Part shown: positions 1 through 9,633 of the stretch, piece by piece
How positions within the stretch are numbered: position 1 is the stretch's first letter
Layout: every line of letters begins with the position of its first letter
Assembly: GCA_023389105.1 (NCBI GenBank)
Contig: JAEWEY010000004.1
Location: 496,001 to 560,000 of the forward strand
Direction: 5' to 3'
Source: Pseudomonadota bacterium
GTDB lineage: Bacteria > Pseudomonadota > Alphaproteobacteria > Sphingomonadales > Sphingomonadaceae
Length of the DNA: 64,000 bases
The notes under the pieces: model-generated
The model's input: the letters and a program-made list of their open reading frames with translations, nothing else
Database searches by the model: none
What the model was told of the DNA's origin: nothing
Made by a program: the position numbers and the translations under genes

Positions 1-1405
1 CATATTGCTCGCCATCGAGCTGGTAGTTCTCGGTCGCGCCCTTCTCCGACCCCATCGTCAGCCGGCGTCCCGCTTTGCGTGGGTTCTTGTTATCATGGTG
101 GCGCCCATCATCGGGGCGATCGGATATTTGCTGCTTGGAGAGGCGCGAATTGGCGGCCGCCGGCGCGAGCGCGGAATGGCAATCGACGCCAGGCTGCTGA
201 GGCCGGCTGCAATCCTCCGCGATGCCGACGCGACTAAACTTGGCAGCTACGGCGGGACTTTCCGGCTTGCGGCATCGATCAATGGGCTCGGCCCGACTTC
301 GGGCAATCGCGCCTCGCTCGCGGCCGATAGCAATCGCGCCATCGATGAAATCGTTGCCGACATCGATGCCGCCAGGACCACCGTCCACGCCTGTTATTAC
401 ATCTGGCTGGCGGACGGGAACGGCCTCAAGGTCAAGGACGCATGCCGACGCGCAGCGAAGCGCGGCGTCGAAGTTCGCGTGCTTGCCGACGCGTTCGGGT
501 CACGCGCGTTCATCGCATCGCAGCATTGGCGCGATCTGAAAGAGGCTGGCGTTGCTGCCTGCGCGGCGATTCCGCTTGGCAACCCGCTGATGACGATCCT
601 GCGCGGACGACTGGATCTTCGAAACCATCGCAAGCTGACTATCATCGACAACCGCATCGCGTGGATCGGCAGCCAGAATACCGCCGATCCCGAGTTTCGC
701 GTCAAGCCGCACTATGCCCCGTGGGTGGACATCATGACCCGCTGGGAAGGGCCGGCCGCTCAGCAGTGCCAGTACCTCTTCGTGTCCGATTGGCTGGCCG
801 ATGGCAGCGACGATCCAAGCCATTGCCTGACAGACGCCGTCCCGTCCGGCAGCGACGGGATCACGGCGCAAGTCTTCGGCACGGGCCCGACGCTTCCCTA
901 TGACGCCATGCCCAGTTGCTTTGCATCGTTGATCCACGCGGCGCGGGAGCAATTGACCGTTACGACGCCCTATTTCGTGCCCGACGAGCAGATTCTTTTT
1001 GCGCTAACCGCTGCCGCTCGGCGAGGAGTGTCTGTTAAGCTCATTCTCCCCGCACGGGTCGATAGCCGCTTCGTCGCCGCGACCTGCAAGAGTTATTATC
1101 GCGACCTCGTCGCCGCCGGGGTCGATCTGTACGAGTATCGCCGGGGACTGCTGCACGCGAAGACGATCGTCGCCGATCGAACGGTGGCGCTGATCGGGTC
1201 TGCCAATCTCGACCGCCGCAGCTTCGAGCTCAATTTCGAGAACAACATCCTTTTCACCGACGCGGGCTTCGCGGCGCAGGTCATGGCGCGGCAGGCCGAC
1301 TATCTCGCCGACAGCCGCCGCGTCACGATGGAGGATATTGAGCGCTTCACCCTCGGGCAGCGCCTTTGGCAGAACAGCGTGGCTATGCTCAGCCCGCTGC
1401 TCTGA
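1..1405 (+). CDS. cls: Cardiolipin synthase, phospholipase D family (5' end cut by window)
   Basis: Makes cardiolipin in the inner membrane by condensing phosphatidyl groups. Two HKD phosphodiesterase motifs are seen, counted from the TTG at position 5: H208-K210-D215 in NHRKLTIID and H384-K386-D391 in LHAKTIVAD, each followed by the expected IGS(Q/A)N. A hydrophobic segment at residues 24-44 ends in YLLLGEARIGGRRR, the usual second membrane helix plus basic turn of ClsA-type enzymes. The first membrane helix is missing, so the real start lies upstream of the window and the TTG at 5 is only the first start-like codon. The family assignment is secure; which Cls paralogue this is cannot be told. 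It converges on ndk with an 8-base gap. Confidence 0.92.
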   Translation, partial: ILLAIELVVLGRALLRPHRQPASRFAWVLVIMVAPIIGAIGYLLLGEARIGGRRRERGMAIDARLLRPAAILRDADATKLGSYGGTFRLAASINGLGPTSGNRASLAADSNRAIDEIVADIDAARTTVHACYYIWLADGNGLKVKDACRRAAKRGVEVRVLADAFGSRAFIASQHWRDLKEAGVAACAAIPLGNPLMTILRGRLDLRNHRKLTIIDNRIAWIGSQNTADPEFRVKPHYAPWVDIMTRWEGPAAQQCQYLFVSDWLADGSDDPSHCLTDAVPSGSDGITAQVFGTGPTLPYDAMPSCFASLIHAAREQLTVTTPYFVPDEQILFALTAAARRGVSVKLILPARVDSRFVAATCKSYYRDLVAAGVDLYEYRRGLLHAKTIVADRTVALIGSANLDRRSFELNFENNILFTDAGFAAQVMARQADYLADSRRVTMEDIERFTLGQRLWQNSVAMLSPLL

Positions 1406-1413
1406 CCAGCTAG

Positions 1414-1836
1414 TTAGCCGACGATTTCTTCAGGCTTGAAGAAATAATCGATTTCGATCTTCGCGTTTTCATCGCTGTCCGAACCGTGGACCGAGTTCGC
1501 TTCGATGGATTCCGCATAGGTCTTACGGATCGTGCCCTCGTCGGCCTGCTCCGGGTTCGTCGCGCCCATGACGGTGCGGTTGCGGGTCACGGCATCCTCG
1601 CCCTCGAGGACCTGAACCACGACCGGGCCCGACGTCATGAAGGTGCAAAGGTCGTTGAAGAACGGACGCTCCTTGTGGACCGCGTAGAAACCCTCAGCCT
1701 GATCGCGCGTCATGTGGATGCGCTTCGAGGCAACGACGCGCAGACCGGCGTCTTCCAGCATCTTGGTCACGGCGCCAGTCAGGTTGCGGCGGGTGGCATC
1801 GGGCTTGATGATCGAAAAAGTGCGCGTCGCGGCCAT
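1414..1836 (-). CDS. ndk: Nucleoside diphosphate kinase
   Basis: Transfers the gamma phosphate of ATP to nucleoside diphosphates through a phosphohistidine. At 140 residues it has the standard length. The active-site signature NSVHGSDS is present, with the catalytic histidine at 117, and the N-terminal SIIKPDA motif contains the conserved lysine. An AGGAGA ribosome site lies about 8 bases before the ATG. It sits alone between the convergent cls gene and holC, read in the same direction as holC but about 77 bases after it. I see no terminator or distinctive operator in that gap. Confidence 0.97.
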   Translation of the reverse strand: MAATRTFSIIKPDATRRNLTGAVTKMLEDAGLRVVASKRIHMTRDQAEGFYAVHKERPFFNDLCTFMTSGPVVVQVLEGEDAVTRNRTVMGATNPEQADEGTIRKTYAESIEANSVHGSDSDENAKIEIDYFFKPEEIVG

Positions 1837-1913
1837 GACCGGGCGATCTCCTGTGGTTGGAACGGGTGGAATTTGACGCGCCGCCTAGCCGCGCGACGAG
1901 GAGTGGGCAAGAC

Positions 1914-2351
1914 CTACGCCTTCTGCACCCACCGACCGCCCTCTTGCGCCCAGTAACGACGCTCAACGCCTTCCCTCCCAGCCAGCAGTTTCCATGCCAG
2001 CCGCGCCGCGTCCAATGAGGCTGCGTCGAACAGATAAAAACTCCGGTCGTAAGTTAGTGCCGCTTCCCGCCATACGCCGTCGGCAATGAGCATGTTGCGC
2101 GCCAGATTGGGCGCGTCCGAGCCGGTGGTCAGCAAGATCGGCTGATCGGCGTCATCGACGGAGCCGGCAAGACCATGCGGGAGGAAGCTGGTCGGTCCTT
2201 GGTCCCACAGCACCCGATCCAGACGCGCGAGCGCAGCCTCGTCGTCGGCAACCACAAGCAGTCGCTCGTCCAGCGCCAGGAGTTTCTCTGCCAGGCTGGC
2301 GATGACCTGTTCGGCTGCAAGGCCAGCAAGCTGGTAGAAATCAACTTTCAC
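1914..2351 (-). CDS. holC: DNA polymerase III subunit chi
   Basis: Chi is the clamp-loader accessory subunit that links polymerase III holoenzyme to single-strand binding protein. The 145-residue protein begins MKVDFYQL and carries the family pattern of a [11 protein letters not shown] block, a W-x-x-G-P-x-S-FLPHG block and the late RSFYLFD and [11 protein letters not shown] blocks. The start is GTG at 2351, whose bases overlap the TGA of the preceding DUF2256 gene as GTGA, so translation is probably coupled. It is the last gene of a pepA-DUF2256-holC operon; pepA-holC adjacency is common in proteobacteria. Confidence 0.93.
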   Translation of the reverse strand: MKVDFYQLAGLAAEQVIASLAEKLLALDERLLVVADDEAALARLDRVLWDQGPTSFLPHGLAGSVDDADQPILLTTGSDAPNLARNMLIADGVWREAALTYDRSFYLFDAASLDAARLAWKLLAGREGVERRYWAQEGGRWVQKA

Positions 2352-2506
2352 TGCTGATCAGCGGACTTGCCCGCGCGGCGGCACCGCTCGGAACAGAAGC
2401 GAACCTGTTCCCAGTCCCGCTCCCATTTCTTGCGCCAGGAGAAAGGCAATCTGCAGGCCGCGCAAATCTTCGACGGCAGGTCCGCTTTCCGGCGCATTTT
2501 GGCCAT
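2348..2506 (-). CDS. Small DUF2256-like zinc-finger protein
   Basis: A 52-residue frame starts [18 protein letters not shown] and continues with a [21 protein letters not shown] core. Two Cys pairs, C-x2-C at 15-18 and C-x3-C near 39-43, look like a zinc site, and the tryptophan/lysine/arginine-rich linker is the hallmark of DUF2256. Its ATG lies 6 bases after the pepA stop and its TGA overlaps the holC GTG, so it is a true operon member rather than a spacer. The role of the family is unknown; nucleic-acid or ribosome contact is only a guess from its size and charge. It is short enough to be missed by automatic annotation. Confidence 0.85.
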   Translation of the reverse strand: MAKMRRKADLPSKICAACRLPFSWRKKWERDWEQVRFCSERCRRAGKSADQQ

Positions 2507-2512
2507 CGGCGA

Positions 2513-3982
2513 TCAGTGCTCGAGGTTATCCGCGACATACTGGTCCAGCAGCCGGACGCCAAATCCGGTCGCACCCTTGTCGAAGGTCGCTGCGGCTTTG
2601 TCAGACCATGCCTTGCCCGCCATGTCGATATGCGCCCACTTGGTGTCGTTCTCGAGGAATCGCTGGATGAACTGCGCGGCAGTGATCGAGCCGCCTTCGC
2701 GCGGGCCGACGTTCTTCATGTCCGCGATCGGCGAATCGATCAGGCGGTCGAAGGTCTCCGCGAGCGGCATGCGCCACAACTTGTCACCGGACTCCTCGCC
2801 GGCGGCCTGCAGCTTACCCGCGAGATCCTCGTTGTTCGAGAACAGGCCTGCCCACTCGTGCCCAAGCGAGATGAGAATGGCCCCTGTCAACGTCGCCAGA
2901 TCGATAATTGCCGTCGGCTTGAATTTGCGCTGGACGTACGTGACGGCATCCGCCAGCACGAGGCGACCTTCCGCGTCGGTGTTGATGACCTCCACCGTTT
3001 GCCCCGACATCGTCGTCACGACATCGCCAGGACGCTGCGCATTTCCGCCGGGCATGTTCTCGACGAGGCCGCAGATGCCGACGATGTTCGCTTTAGCCTT
3101 GCGGCCGGCGAGCGCCTTCATTGCACCGACCACGGCGCCGGCGCCGCCCATGTCCCACTTCATGGCTTCCATGCCGGCGGCCGGCTTGATGGAGATGCCG
3201 CCGGTATCGAACGTTACGCCCTTGCCCACGAAGGCCACCGGCGGCGCACCCGCACCCGCTCCGGTCCATTTCAGGATCAGGAGGCGCGCCTCTCTAACCG
3301 AGCCCTGCGCTACGCCCAGCAAGGCGCCCATGCCCAGTTCGGTCATCGCCGCGCGGTCCAGCACTTCGACTTCGAGGCCTAGGCCATCGACGGACGCTGT
3401 AACGTGGTCAACGAATGTCTCTGGATAAATGATGTTCGCCGGCTCGGTGACGAGTTCCCGGGTTAGAGAGACACCCTCGGCCACGGGCGCCCAGCGGTCT
3501 TCGTAGCGCTTTGCCGCCGCCGGATCGCCGCCCACGACGACAACCTCTTCAAGGGTCGGCTTTTGATTGTCCTTTAGCTTGGTCCGGTACCGATCGTGGC
3601 GCCACGAACGCAGCAAGGCGCCGAAGCCGACCCGGGCGGCGGCATCAGCATCGTAATTTAGGCCGGTGATATCGATGACGGCGATCTTCTCGCCGGACGT
3701 CAGTAGCCGCGCCACCGCGTTTCCGCCGAGCTTTTCGGCTGCCTCCTTGGGCGCAGTGCTTCCGGTGCCGACCACGAGCAAGCGTCGAGCGCTGCCTCCA
3801 TCATCATAAAATTGCTCGGCGACACCGGACGCATCGCCTTCGAAACGCTGACGATCGAGCGCCGCCGAAATCGCTTTTTCCGAGGCGCCGAGCGACGACA
3901 ACGTGCCGCGATCCTTGCCCGCAACGGGCAGAACCAGCGCATATTCGCCGGCGGGCCGGCTATCGGCGAAACGAATTTTCAT
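2513..3982 (-). CDS. pepA: Leucyl aminopeptidase, M17 family
   Basis: Cytosolic di-zinc aminopeptidase that removes N-terminal residues from peptides; in some bacteria PepA also binds DNA. The 489-residue protein shows the M17 catalytic region: GKGVTFDTGG with the metal lysine and aspartate, KWDMGGAG, and the signature NTDAEGRL about two-thirds along, followed by LADAVTY. I chose ATG at 3982 (MKIRFADSRP) because an AAGGGA ribosome site lies 6 bases upstream; an in-frame start exists further up to 4096 but adds a non-conserved tail that runs into the divergent lptD leader. First gene of the operon with the DUF2256 gene and holC. Confidence 0.96.
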   Translation of the reverse strand: MKIRFADSRPAGEYALVLPVAGKDRGTLSSLGASEKAISAALDRQRFEGDASGVAEQFYDDGGSARRLLVVGTGSTAPKEAAEKLGGNAVARLLTSGEKIAVIDITGLNYDADAAARVGFGALLRSWRHDRYRTKLKDNQKPTLEEVVVVGGDPAAAKRYEDRWAPVAEGVSLTRELVTEPANIIYPETFVDHVTASVDGLGLEVEVLDRAAMTELGMGALLGVAQGSVREARLLILKWTGAGAGAPPVAFVGKGVTFDTGGISIKPAAGMEAMKWDMGGAGAVVGAMKALAGRKAKANIVGICGLVENMPGGNAQRPGDVVTTMSGQTVEVINTDAEGRLVLADAVTYVQRKFKPTAIIDLATLTGAILISLGHEWAGLFSNNEDLAGKLQAAGEESGDKLWRMPLAETFDRLIDSPIADMKNVGPREGGSITAAQFIQRFLENDTKWAHIDMAGKAWSDKAAATFDKGATGFGVRLLDQYVADNLEH

Positions 3983-4130
3983 GAGTATCCCTTGCAAGCG
4001 ATCAGTTGCGGCGACCTTTAAGATGCAAGTGAAAGCTTGGCAAAGTAGCGTCTTGAACGATTGTCCCCGCCGCACCGAGCCTCTAGTCAGGCGCAAAGAT
4101 CATCTTCGGGAAGTTGGGGCGGGACGAGCG

Positions 4131-6344
4131 TTGCGGACGAAATTTGTCTGGTGGACCGCGCTCCCCTTGCTCCTGACGGTCCCGGCAGCCGCTGGCGCGC
4201 AAACTACCGCACCGCTCCCTGCGCCCGCCGCGATCACTCCGCCTGACCAGATCATCGAATTCAGCGCGGATTCCGTCGCCTACGACAGTGAGGCGGAAAC
4301 GGTCACTGCCACCGGCGACGTTCGCATGAACCGCGACGGCAATTACCTCGCGGCCAATCAGGTAATTTGGGAGCGAAAAACCGGGCAGGTTCTCGCACGG
4401 GGCAACGTCGTCATGCTGACCCCGCAAGGGGACAAGCTTGTCGGCGAGAATGTCCAGCTGACAGATACCATGCGCGATGGCACGATCGACAATCTGATGG
4501 TCGTGCTCGCCAGCGGCGGCCGAATTGCCGCCCGCCGCGGCTCCAGGACCAATGGCGTCCTAAGTCTTACAGACGCCATCTACTCGCCTTGTCCGGTGAC
4601 CAGCGAGACAGGGTGTCCGAAGCGGCCAAGCTGGTCGATCACCGCGGCCCGCGTAATCGACGACCCGGCCAGCAAGCGCGTCCGCTTCGAAGGCGGCCGG
4701 ATGCAGCTGTTCGGCATCAATCTCCCATTGCTGCCAATCTTCAATATTTCCCGGGGCACCGAAGGCGCTACGGGCCTGCTGGTACCCGATATCGCCGTCT
4801 CAAGCCGCAACGGCTTTGAAGTCGCCGTGCCGTATCATTGGCAGCTAGGCCCCAACCGCGATGCGACGATCACGCCGCACGTTTACACCAACGTGCTGCC
4901 CGCGCTGGATGCGCAGTATCGCGAATTGAACAGTCTTGGAGCATTCCAGCTTCACGGGTTCCTGACCTACGGCGAGGTCGACCAGATCGATCCAACAGTC
5001 AGACCCGAGGATACCAAGCGGTTCCGCGGCTACTTCGAGGGCAACGGCCGGTTTCAGCTAGATCCCGTCTGGAGCATTACCGCCTCGCTGCGCGCCGCAA
5101 CCGACAAGACGGTCACTCGCCGTTACGACCTAACGAACGACGACCGGCTGCGGAACGTCATCAATGCCGAGCGAATCACGCCGGATAGCTACATTTCGAT
5201 TGCCGGTTGGGCCTTCCAAGGCCTCCGGGTCGACGACCGCCAGAAGACAATTCCGATTGCACTACCCGCGATCGACGCTCGCTTCCGGGTCGGCGATGTT
5301 GCCGGCGGCAAGGTTGAACTTCAGGCCAATAGCTTGTCGCTTTACCGGGTCGAGGGCCAGGATACGCAGCGCGCTTTTGCGAGCCTGCGCTGGGATTTGC
5401 GGCGCATCACCCCTTGGGGTCAGGAACTGGACCTGACCGCCTATGGACGGGCCGACGTCTATCATACCGACGAGGCAGAGCTGACGGATGTCGCAATTTA
5501 TCGAGGCACCAATGGCTGGCACGGCCGTGCAATCGGGGCGCTCGCAGCAGACATCAAATGGCCGTTCATCGGCCCGTTCCTGGGCGGCATTCAGCGGCTC
5601 ACACCGCGCGTGCAGTTCGTTGTGACGCCACGCACCTCCAACATCGACATTCCCAATGAAGATGCTCGCTCCGTCGACCTGGAGGATAGCAACCTTTTCG
5701 CGCTGAACCGCTTCCCCGGCTATGACCGGTGGGAGGATTCTTCGCGCGTCACCTACGGTCTCGACTGGTCGATCGAACGCAAGAACCTGTCGATCGACAG
5801 CAACATCGGGCAGAGTTTCCGTTTCGAGAAGGTTCGCACGATCTTCCCTCAAGGCACCGGCCTCACCGGGCGGGTCTCCGACATCGTCGGAAGGACACGG
5901 ATCCGCTACGGCAACTTCATCGACATCACCGACCGCTTCCGCATCGACAAGAAGACCCTCACGGTTCGGCGCAACGAGCTCGATTTAACGATCGGCACCA
6001 ACGATACCTATGCCCAGATTGGCTATCTGAAGCTTAACCGAGACATCGATCCGTCGATTGAGGATTTGCGCGACAAGGAAGAGCTCCGGGTCGCTGGAAG
6101 GATCAAGTTTCGCAAATACTGGTCGATCTTCGGAGCGGCAGTCATCGACCTGACCGACAAGAGCGAGGACCCGCTCTCCCTAGCCGACGGCTATCAGCCG
6201 ATCCGCAACCGCCTGGGCATCGAATATGAAGACGATTGCCTGCAACTTGGCCTAACGTGGCGGCGCGACTATGAGCGCATCGGTGCCTTCCGAAAGGGCA
6301 GCACCTTCGCCATTCACTTGGCGTTGAAGGGGGTCAGCCGCTAA
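4131..6344 (+). CDS. lptD: LPS assembly outer-membrane protein LptD
   Basis: Outer-membrane barrel that inserts lipopolysaccharide into the outer leaflet. From TTG 4131 the protein has 737 residues with a Sec signal peptide (MRTKFVWW... ending AAAGAQ), then an OstA/LptA-like jellyroll (ADSVAYD...TATGDVRMNRDG), then a long LptD barrel region. Cysteines in SPCPVTSETGCPK and in the C-terminal EDDCLQLGLTWRRDYE fit the known disulfides that join the two domains. An ATG at 4023 would add 36 residues in front of the signal peptide, so TTG is preferred but not proven. First gene of lptD-surA-pdxA-rsmA, the same order as imp-surA-pdxA-ksgA in Escherichia coli. Divergent from pepA. Confidence 0.93.
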   Translation: MRTKFVWWTALPLLLTVPAAAGAQTTAPLPAPAAITPPDQIIEFSADSVAYDSEAETVTATGDVRMNRDGNYLAANQVIWERKTGQVLARGNVVMLTPQGDKLVGENVQLTDTMRDGTIDNLMVVLASGGRIAARRGSRTNGVLSLTDAIYSPCPVTSETGCPKRPSWSITAARVIDDPASKRVRFEGGRMQLFGINLPLLPIFNISRGTEGATGLLVPDIAVSSRNGFEVAVPYHWQLGPNRDATITPHVYTNVLPALDAQYRELNSLGAFQLHGFLTYGEVDQIDPTVRPEDTKRFRGYFEGNGRFQLDPVWSITASLRAATDKTVTRRYDLTNDDRLRNVINAERITPDSYISIAGWAFQGLRVDDRQKTIPIALPAIDARFRVGDVAGGKVELQANSLSLYRVEGQDTQRAFASLRWDLRRITPWGQELDLTAYGRADVYHTDEAELTDVAIYRGTNGWHGRAIGALAADIKWPFIGPFLGGIQRLTPRVQFVVTPRTSNIDIPNEDARSVDLEDSNLFALNRFPGYDRWEDSSRVTYGLDWSIERKNLSIDSNIGQSFRFEKVRTIFPQGTGLTGRVSDIVGRTRIRYGNFIDITDRFRIDKKTLTVRRNELDLTIGTNDTYAQIGYLKLNRDIDPSIEDLRDKEELRVAGRIKFRKYWSIFGAAVIDLTDKSEDPLSLADGYQPIRNRLGIEYEDDCLQLGLTWRRDYERIGAFRKGSTFAIHLALKGVSR

Positions 6345-6405
6345 GCCTGCGTTCAGCGGGCCCGCAGCAAGGGCAAGTTACGAAAACCAAGGGATAAATC
6401 TGATC

Positions 6406-7785
6406 GTGAGTTCATCTTTTCGAACGAACGCGGTGCGCGCGTTAATGCTGGGCGCCGGCGCCGGCCTTGGATTTGCGGGCGGCGCACTGGCGCAGACGGG
6501 GCGTCAACCAGCAGCGGCGACGGCAACGCAGAGCCCGGTCAACAGCAGCCAATCGCTTCGGCTTCCGCAGAACCCGCAGGTGTTCGGCCAGGCAATGCCG
6601 TCGGTGGTGAAGGCCACGGCAATCGTCAACGGCGACGTGATCACGCAGACCGACGTCGACCAGCGGCTCGCATTCATGGCAATCGCGAACGGGGGCGAAA
6701 TTCCGGCTAGCGAGGTTGATCGTCTCCGCGAGCAGGTTTTGCGCAACCTGATCGACGAAATGCTCGAAATCCAGGCGGCCAAGACCGAGAAAATCGACGT
6801 CAAGCAGTCGGAGATCGATCGCACCGTTCAGCGTGTTGCGGAAAATGCCAAAAAGACGCCGGAGCAGATGGCGGACATGCTCGCCGCGAACGGTTCGAAC
6901 ATCAAATCCATGCGCCGGCAGGTCGAGGCCGAGATCGCCTGGCAGCGCCTTCAGCGCGCGAAGATCGAAAGCGGCGTCAGCGTCGGCGACGATGAAGTAA
7001 AAGCGGTCCTGGACAAACTAAATGCCTCGAAGGGCACCGAAGAATTTCGCATCAGCGAAATCTATCTGTCGGCCTCGCCAGCGACTGAATCGCAGACCCT
7101 CGACAACGCCAATAAAATCCTGACCCAGCTTCGTAACGGCGCCTCCTTCGCCGGTTACGCGCGCCAATATTCGGAATCGTCTACGGCGCCGGTGGGTGGC
7201 GACCTCGGTTGGGTCCGTCCGGAGCAGCTCCCAGCACCTTTGGCAGCAGCCGTGAAGCAGATGGATGCCGGCGCGATCAGTAATCCGATCCCGGTCGGCG
7301 GCGGCTATTCCATCATCGCGATTCAGGACACGCGAAAGATTCTGACGGCCGATCCGCGCGACGCCGTTCTCAACCTCAAGCAGGTTTCGATCAATTTTCC
7401 GAAGGGGACTTCAAAGGCCACCGCGGAGCCGATCGTAGCCCGCTTTGCCGAGGCCGCTCGCAACATTGGTGGATGCGGCGGCGCCGAAAAGATTGCGTCC
7501 GAGTTTCACGGCGAGGTCGTCACCAGCGACCAGGTCAAGATGCGCGACCTCCCTCCAGCGCTGCAGCGGTTGATGCTTCCGATGCAGGTTGGCCAGGCGA
7601 CGCAGCCGTTCGGAACGCTCGATGAGGGCGTGCGCGTCCTCGTGATGTGTGGCCGCGATGAGGTCGATACCAGTGCCCCAAGCTACGACGAGGTCTACAG
7701 CCAGTTGAACGAGGAGCGGGTGAACTCCCGTGCTCGCCGGTACCTGCGCGATCTTCGCCGCGATGCGGTGATCGAATTCCGCTAG
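6406..7785 (+). CDS. surA: Periplasmic chaperone and peptidyl-prolyl isomerase SurA
   Basis: Helps outer-membrane proteins fold in the periplasm. The 459-residue product has a signal peptide ending GGALAQ, a low-complexity linker, a SurA N-terminal chaperone domain (about 60-200, VNGDVITQTDVDQRLAF), and one parvulin domain (about 215-310) with ISEIYL, FAGYARQYSES, GGDLGWV and GGGYSIIAIQD. The second parvulin domain of enteric SurA is replaced by a diverged C-terminal segment. The start is GTG with an AAGGGA element 11 bases upstream. It follows lptD after 61 bases and precedes pdxA by 25; its main known client, LptD, is the neighbouring gene. Confidence 0.92.
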   Translation: MSSSFRTNAVRALMLGAGAGLGFAGGALAQTGRQPAAATATQSPVNSSQSLRLPQNPQVFGQAMPSVVKATAIVNGDVITQTDVDQRLAFMAIANGGEIPASEVDRLREQVLRNLIDEMLEIQAAKTEKIDVKQSEIDRTVQRVAENAKKTPEQMADMLAANGSNIKSMRRQVEAEIAWQRLQRAKIESGVSVGDDEVKAVLDKLNASKGTEEFRISEIYLSASPATESQTLDNANKILTQLRNGASFAGYARQYSESSTAPVGGDLGWVRPEQLPAPLAAAVKQMDAGAISNPIPVGGGYSIIAIQDTRKILTADPRDAVLNLKQVSINFPKGTSKATAEPIVARFAEAARNIGGCGGAEKIASEFHGEVVTSDQVKMRDLPPALQRLMLPMQVGQATQPFGTLDEGVRVLVMCGRDEVDTSAPSYDEVYSQLNEERVNSRARRYLRDLRRDAVIEFR

Positions 7786-7810
7786 ACCAAGCCTCCAGAG
7801 GCCGAAGCTG

Positions 7811-8815
7811 ATGCCTCGCGCAGTCCAGAACCCATTGGCCGTATCGCTTGGCGATCCCGCGGGAATCGGTCCCGAGGTGATCGCCAAATGCTGGGACAAT
7901 CGTGACAGCTTCGGTTTGCCGGCCTTTGTTGCGATCGGCGACCCCCGTTCCGTTGCCGCCGTGTGGGACGGGCCGATCGAAATCGTGGACGACCCTCGCC
8001 AAGCCGATGCAGCTTTCGATTTCGGTCTTCCCCTGATCCAGCTCACGACGCCCGAAAGCGACACGCCAGGCCACCCAAGCGTCTCCGGCGCGCACACATC
8101 GCTTGATTCGCTGGAGATTGCGGTTGGCCTCGCCCGTTCAGGCTCCGCGTCAGCCGTAGTGACCGGCCCCGTCGCCAAGGAACAGCTTTACGCGATCGGC
8201 TTTGCCCACCCGGGCCAGACCGAGTTCGTCGCGGAACGCTGTGGGGTCTCGCCGCAAAACGTCGTGATGATGCTTGCCGGGCCCACGCTGCGCACGATTC
8301 CGGTTACCACCCACCTCCCGCTTACCGAGGTCCGCGATCGACTGAGCAGCGGCCTCATCGAATCGCGTGGCCGGGCCGCCCTTCGCGGTCTTCAGCGGAA
8401 CTTCGGCATCGCCGAACCGCGGCTAGCAGTCTCCGGGCTAAATCCCCACGCCGGTGAGGGCGGCAAGCTCGGTCGCGAAGAGATCGAGATTATCGAGCCG
8501 GCCATAGCGGCCTTGGCTGCGGAAGGCTGGCGGGTGACCGGCCCCCACCCCGCCGATACGATGTTCCACGCACGCGCCCGCGCCAATTACGACGCTGCTT
8601 TGTGCATGTACCACGACCAGGCTTTAATCCCGATCAAAGCGCTTCACTTCGAGGAAGCGGTCAACGTCACGCTGGGACTTCCGATCGTCCGGACCGCGCC
8701 CGATCACGGCACGGCGTTCGACATTGCCGGTCTAGACCGCGCTGACCCGCGGCCCATGGCGGCGGCAATGCGGATGGCCGCGGACAATGCCGCGCTTCGC
8801 GCCGAACTCGCTTGA
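7811..8815 (+). CDS. pdxA: 4-hydroxythreonine-4-phosphate dehydrogenase
   Basis: Oxidises 4-phosphohydroxy-L-threonine in the DXP-dependent pathway to pyridoxal phosphate. The 334-residue protein shows family blocks SLGDPAGIGPEV near the N-terminus, TTHLPLTEV with a metal histidine, LNPHAGEGG and HDQALIPIKALHF, which carry the other metal ligands, and the late RTAPDHGTAFDIAG. Its TGA overlaps the TTG of rsmA as TTGA, so the two are translationally coupled. Confidence 0.96.
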   Translation: MPRAVQNPLAVSLGDPAGIGPEVIAKCWDNRDSFGLPAFVAIGDPRSVAAVWDGPIEIVDDPRQADAAFDFGLPLIQLTTPESDTPGHPSVSGAHTSLDSLEIAVGLARSGSASAVVTGPVAKEQLYAIGFAHPGQTEFVAERCGVSPQNVVMMLAGPTLRTIPVTTHLPLTEVRDRLSSGLIESRGRAALRGLQRNFGIAEPRLAVSGLNPHAGEGGKLGREEIEIIEPAIAALAAEGWRVTGPHPADTMFHARARANYDAALCMYHDQALIPIKALHFEEAVNVTLGLPIVRTAPDHGTAFDIAGLDRADPRPMAAAMRMAADNAALRAELA

Positions 8816-9633
8816 CCCCAACGCTTGAGCCTCTGCGCGACGTTATCGCGCGCCATGGCCTCAGTGCCAGCAAGGCGCTGGGACAGAATTTCATTCTCGA
8901 CCGTCAATTGCTGGACCGGATCGCAGCAGTTCCGGGCGATCTGCACGGCGAACGCGTCTACGAAGTGGGGCCCGGCCCCGGTGGATTGACCAGGGCTCTG
9001 CTCAAAGCTGGCGCGTCGGTGACTGCCGTTGAGCGGGACCGGCGATGCATTCCGGCGCTCGAGGAACTTCGGCAGGCTTACGGCGAACGTCTTAACGTGA
9101 TCGAGGGCGACGCGCTGGCAATCGATGAAGCCGCCACACTCCAGGGCGCCCACGTTGTGGCCAACCTGCCGTACAACGTCGGCACTGCATTGCTTCTCAA
9201 GTGGCTCGGGGGCGATCCCTGGCCGCCTTGGTGGCGCTCACTCACGCTAATGTTTCAAAAGGAAGTGGCCGACCGCATCGTCGCGCTTCCTGGCAGTGAT
9301 GCCTACGGACGCCTGTCCGTCGCGGCGCAGTGGCGAACTACCGCTCGCATTGCCATGACCGTGAATCGCTCCTCTTTCGTGCCACCGCCAAAGGTCACAT
9401 CGGCGATCGTCCACATCCTTCCGGCGGCTCAGCCCGAAGGGGTCAGTAGGCGAACTCTCGAACGGTTAACGGAAGCGGCTTTCGGTCAGCGCCGCAAAAT
9501 GCTGCGATCAAGCCTCAAGCAACTGGACGGCGCTCTCGATGCGGCCGAAGCGGCCGGGATCGACACTCAGCGGCGCGCCGAGACGCTCTCAATTGCAGAA
9601 TGGATTAGCCTGGCTCGTCGGCTAGGCGATTAG
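8812..9633 (+). CDS. rsmA: 16S rRNA dimethyladenosine transferase RsmA (KsgA)
   Basis: Dimethylates two adjacent adenosines near the 3' end of 16S rRNA, a late 30S maturation step. The 273-residue protein has the SAM motif YEVGPGPGGLT, the upstream LGQNFILD signature of the KsgA/Dim1 family, and the catalytic NLPYNVGT motif. The start is TTG at 8812, inside the pdxA stop (TTGA). It ends with a TAG that shares bases 9630-9633 with the stop of the convergent TPR gene. Confidence 0.96.
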   Translation: MTPTLEPLRDVIARHGLSASKALGQNFILDRQLLDRIAAVPGDLHGERVYEVGPGPGGLTRALLKAGASVTAVERDRRCIPALEELRQAYGERLNVIEGDALAIDEAATLQGAHVVANLPYNVGTALLLKWLGGDPWPPWWRSLTLMFQKEVADRIVALPGSDAYGRLSVAAQWRTTARIAMTVNRSSFVPPPKVTSAIVHILPAAQPEGVSRRTLERLTEAAFGQRRKMLRSSLKQLDGALDAAEAAGIDTQRRAETLSIAEWISLARRLGD

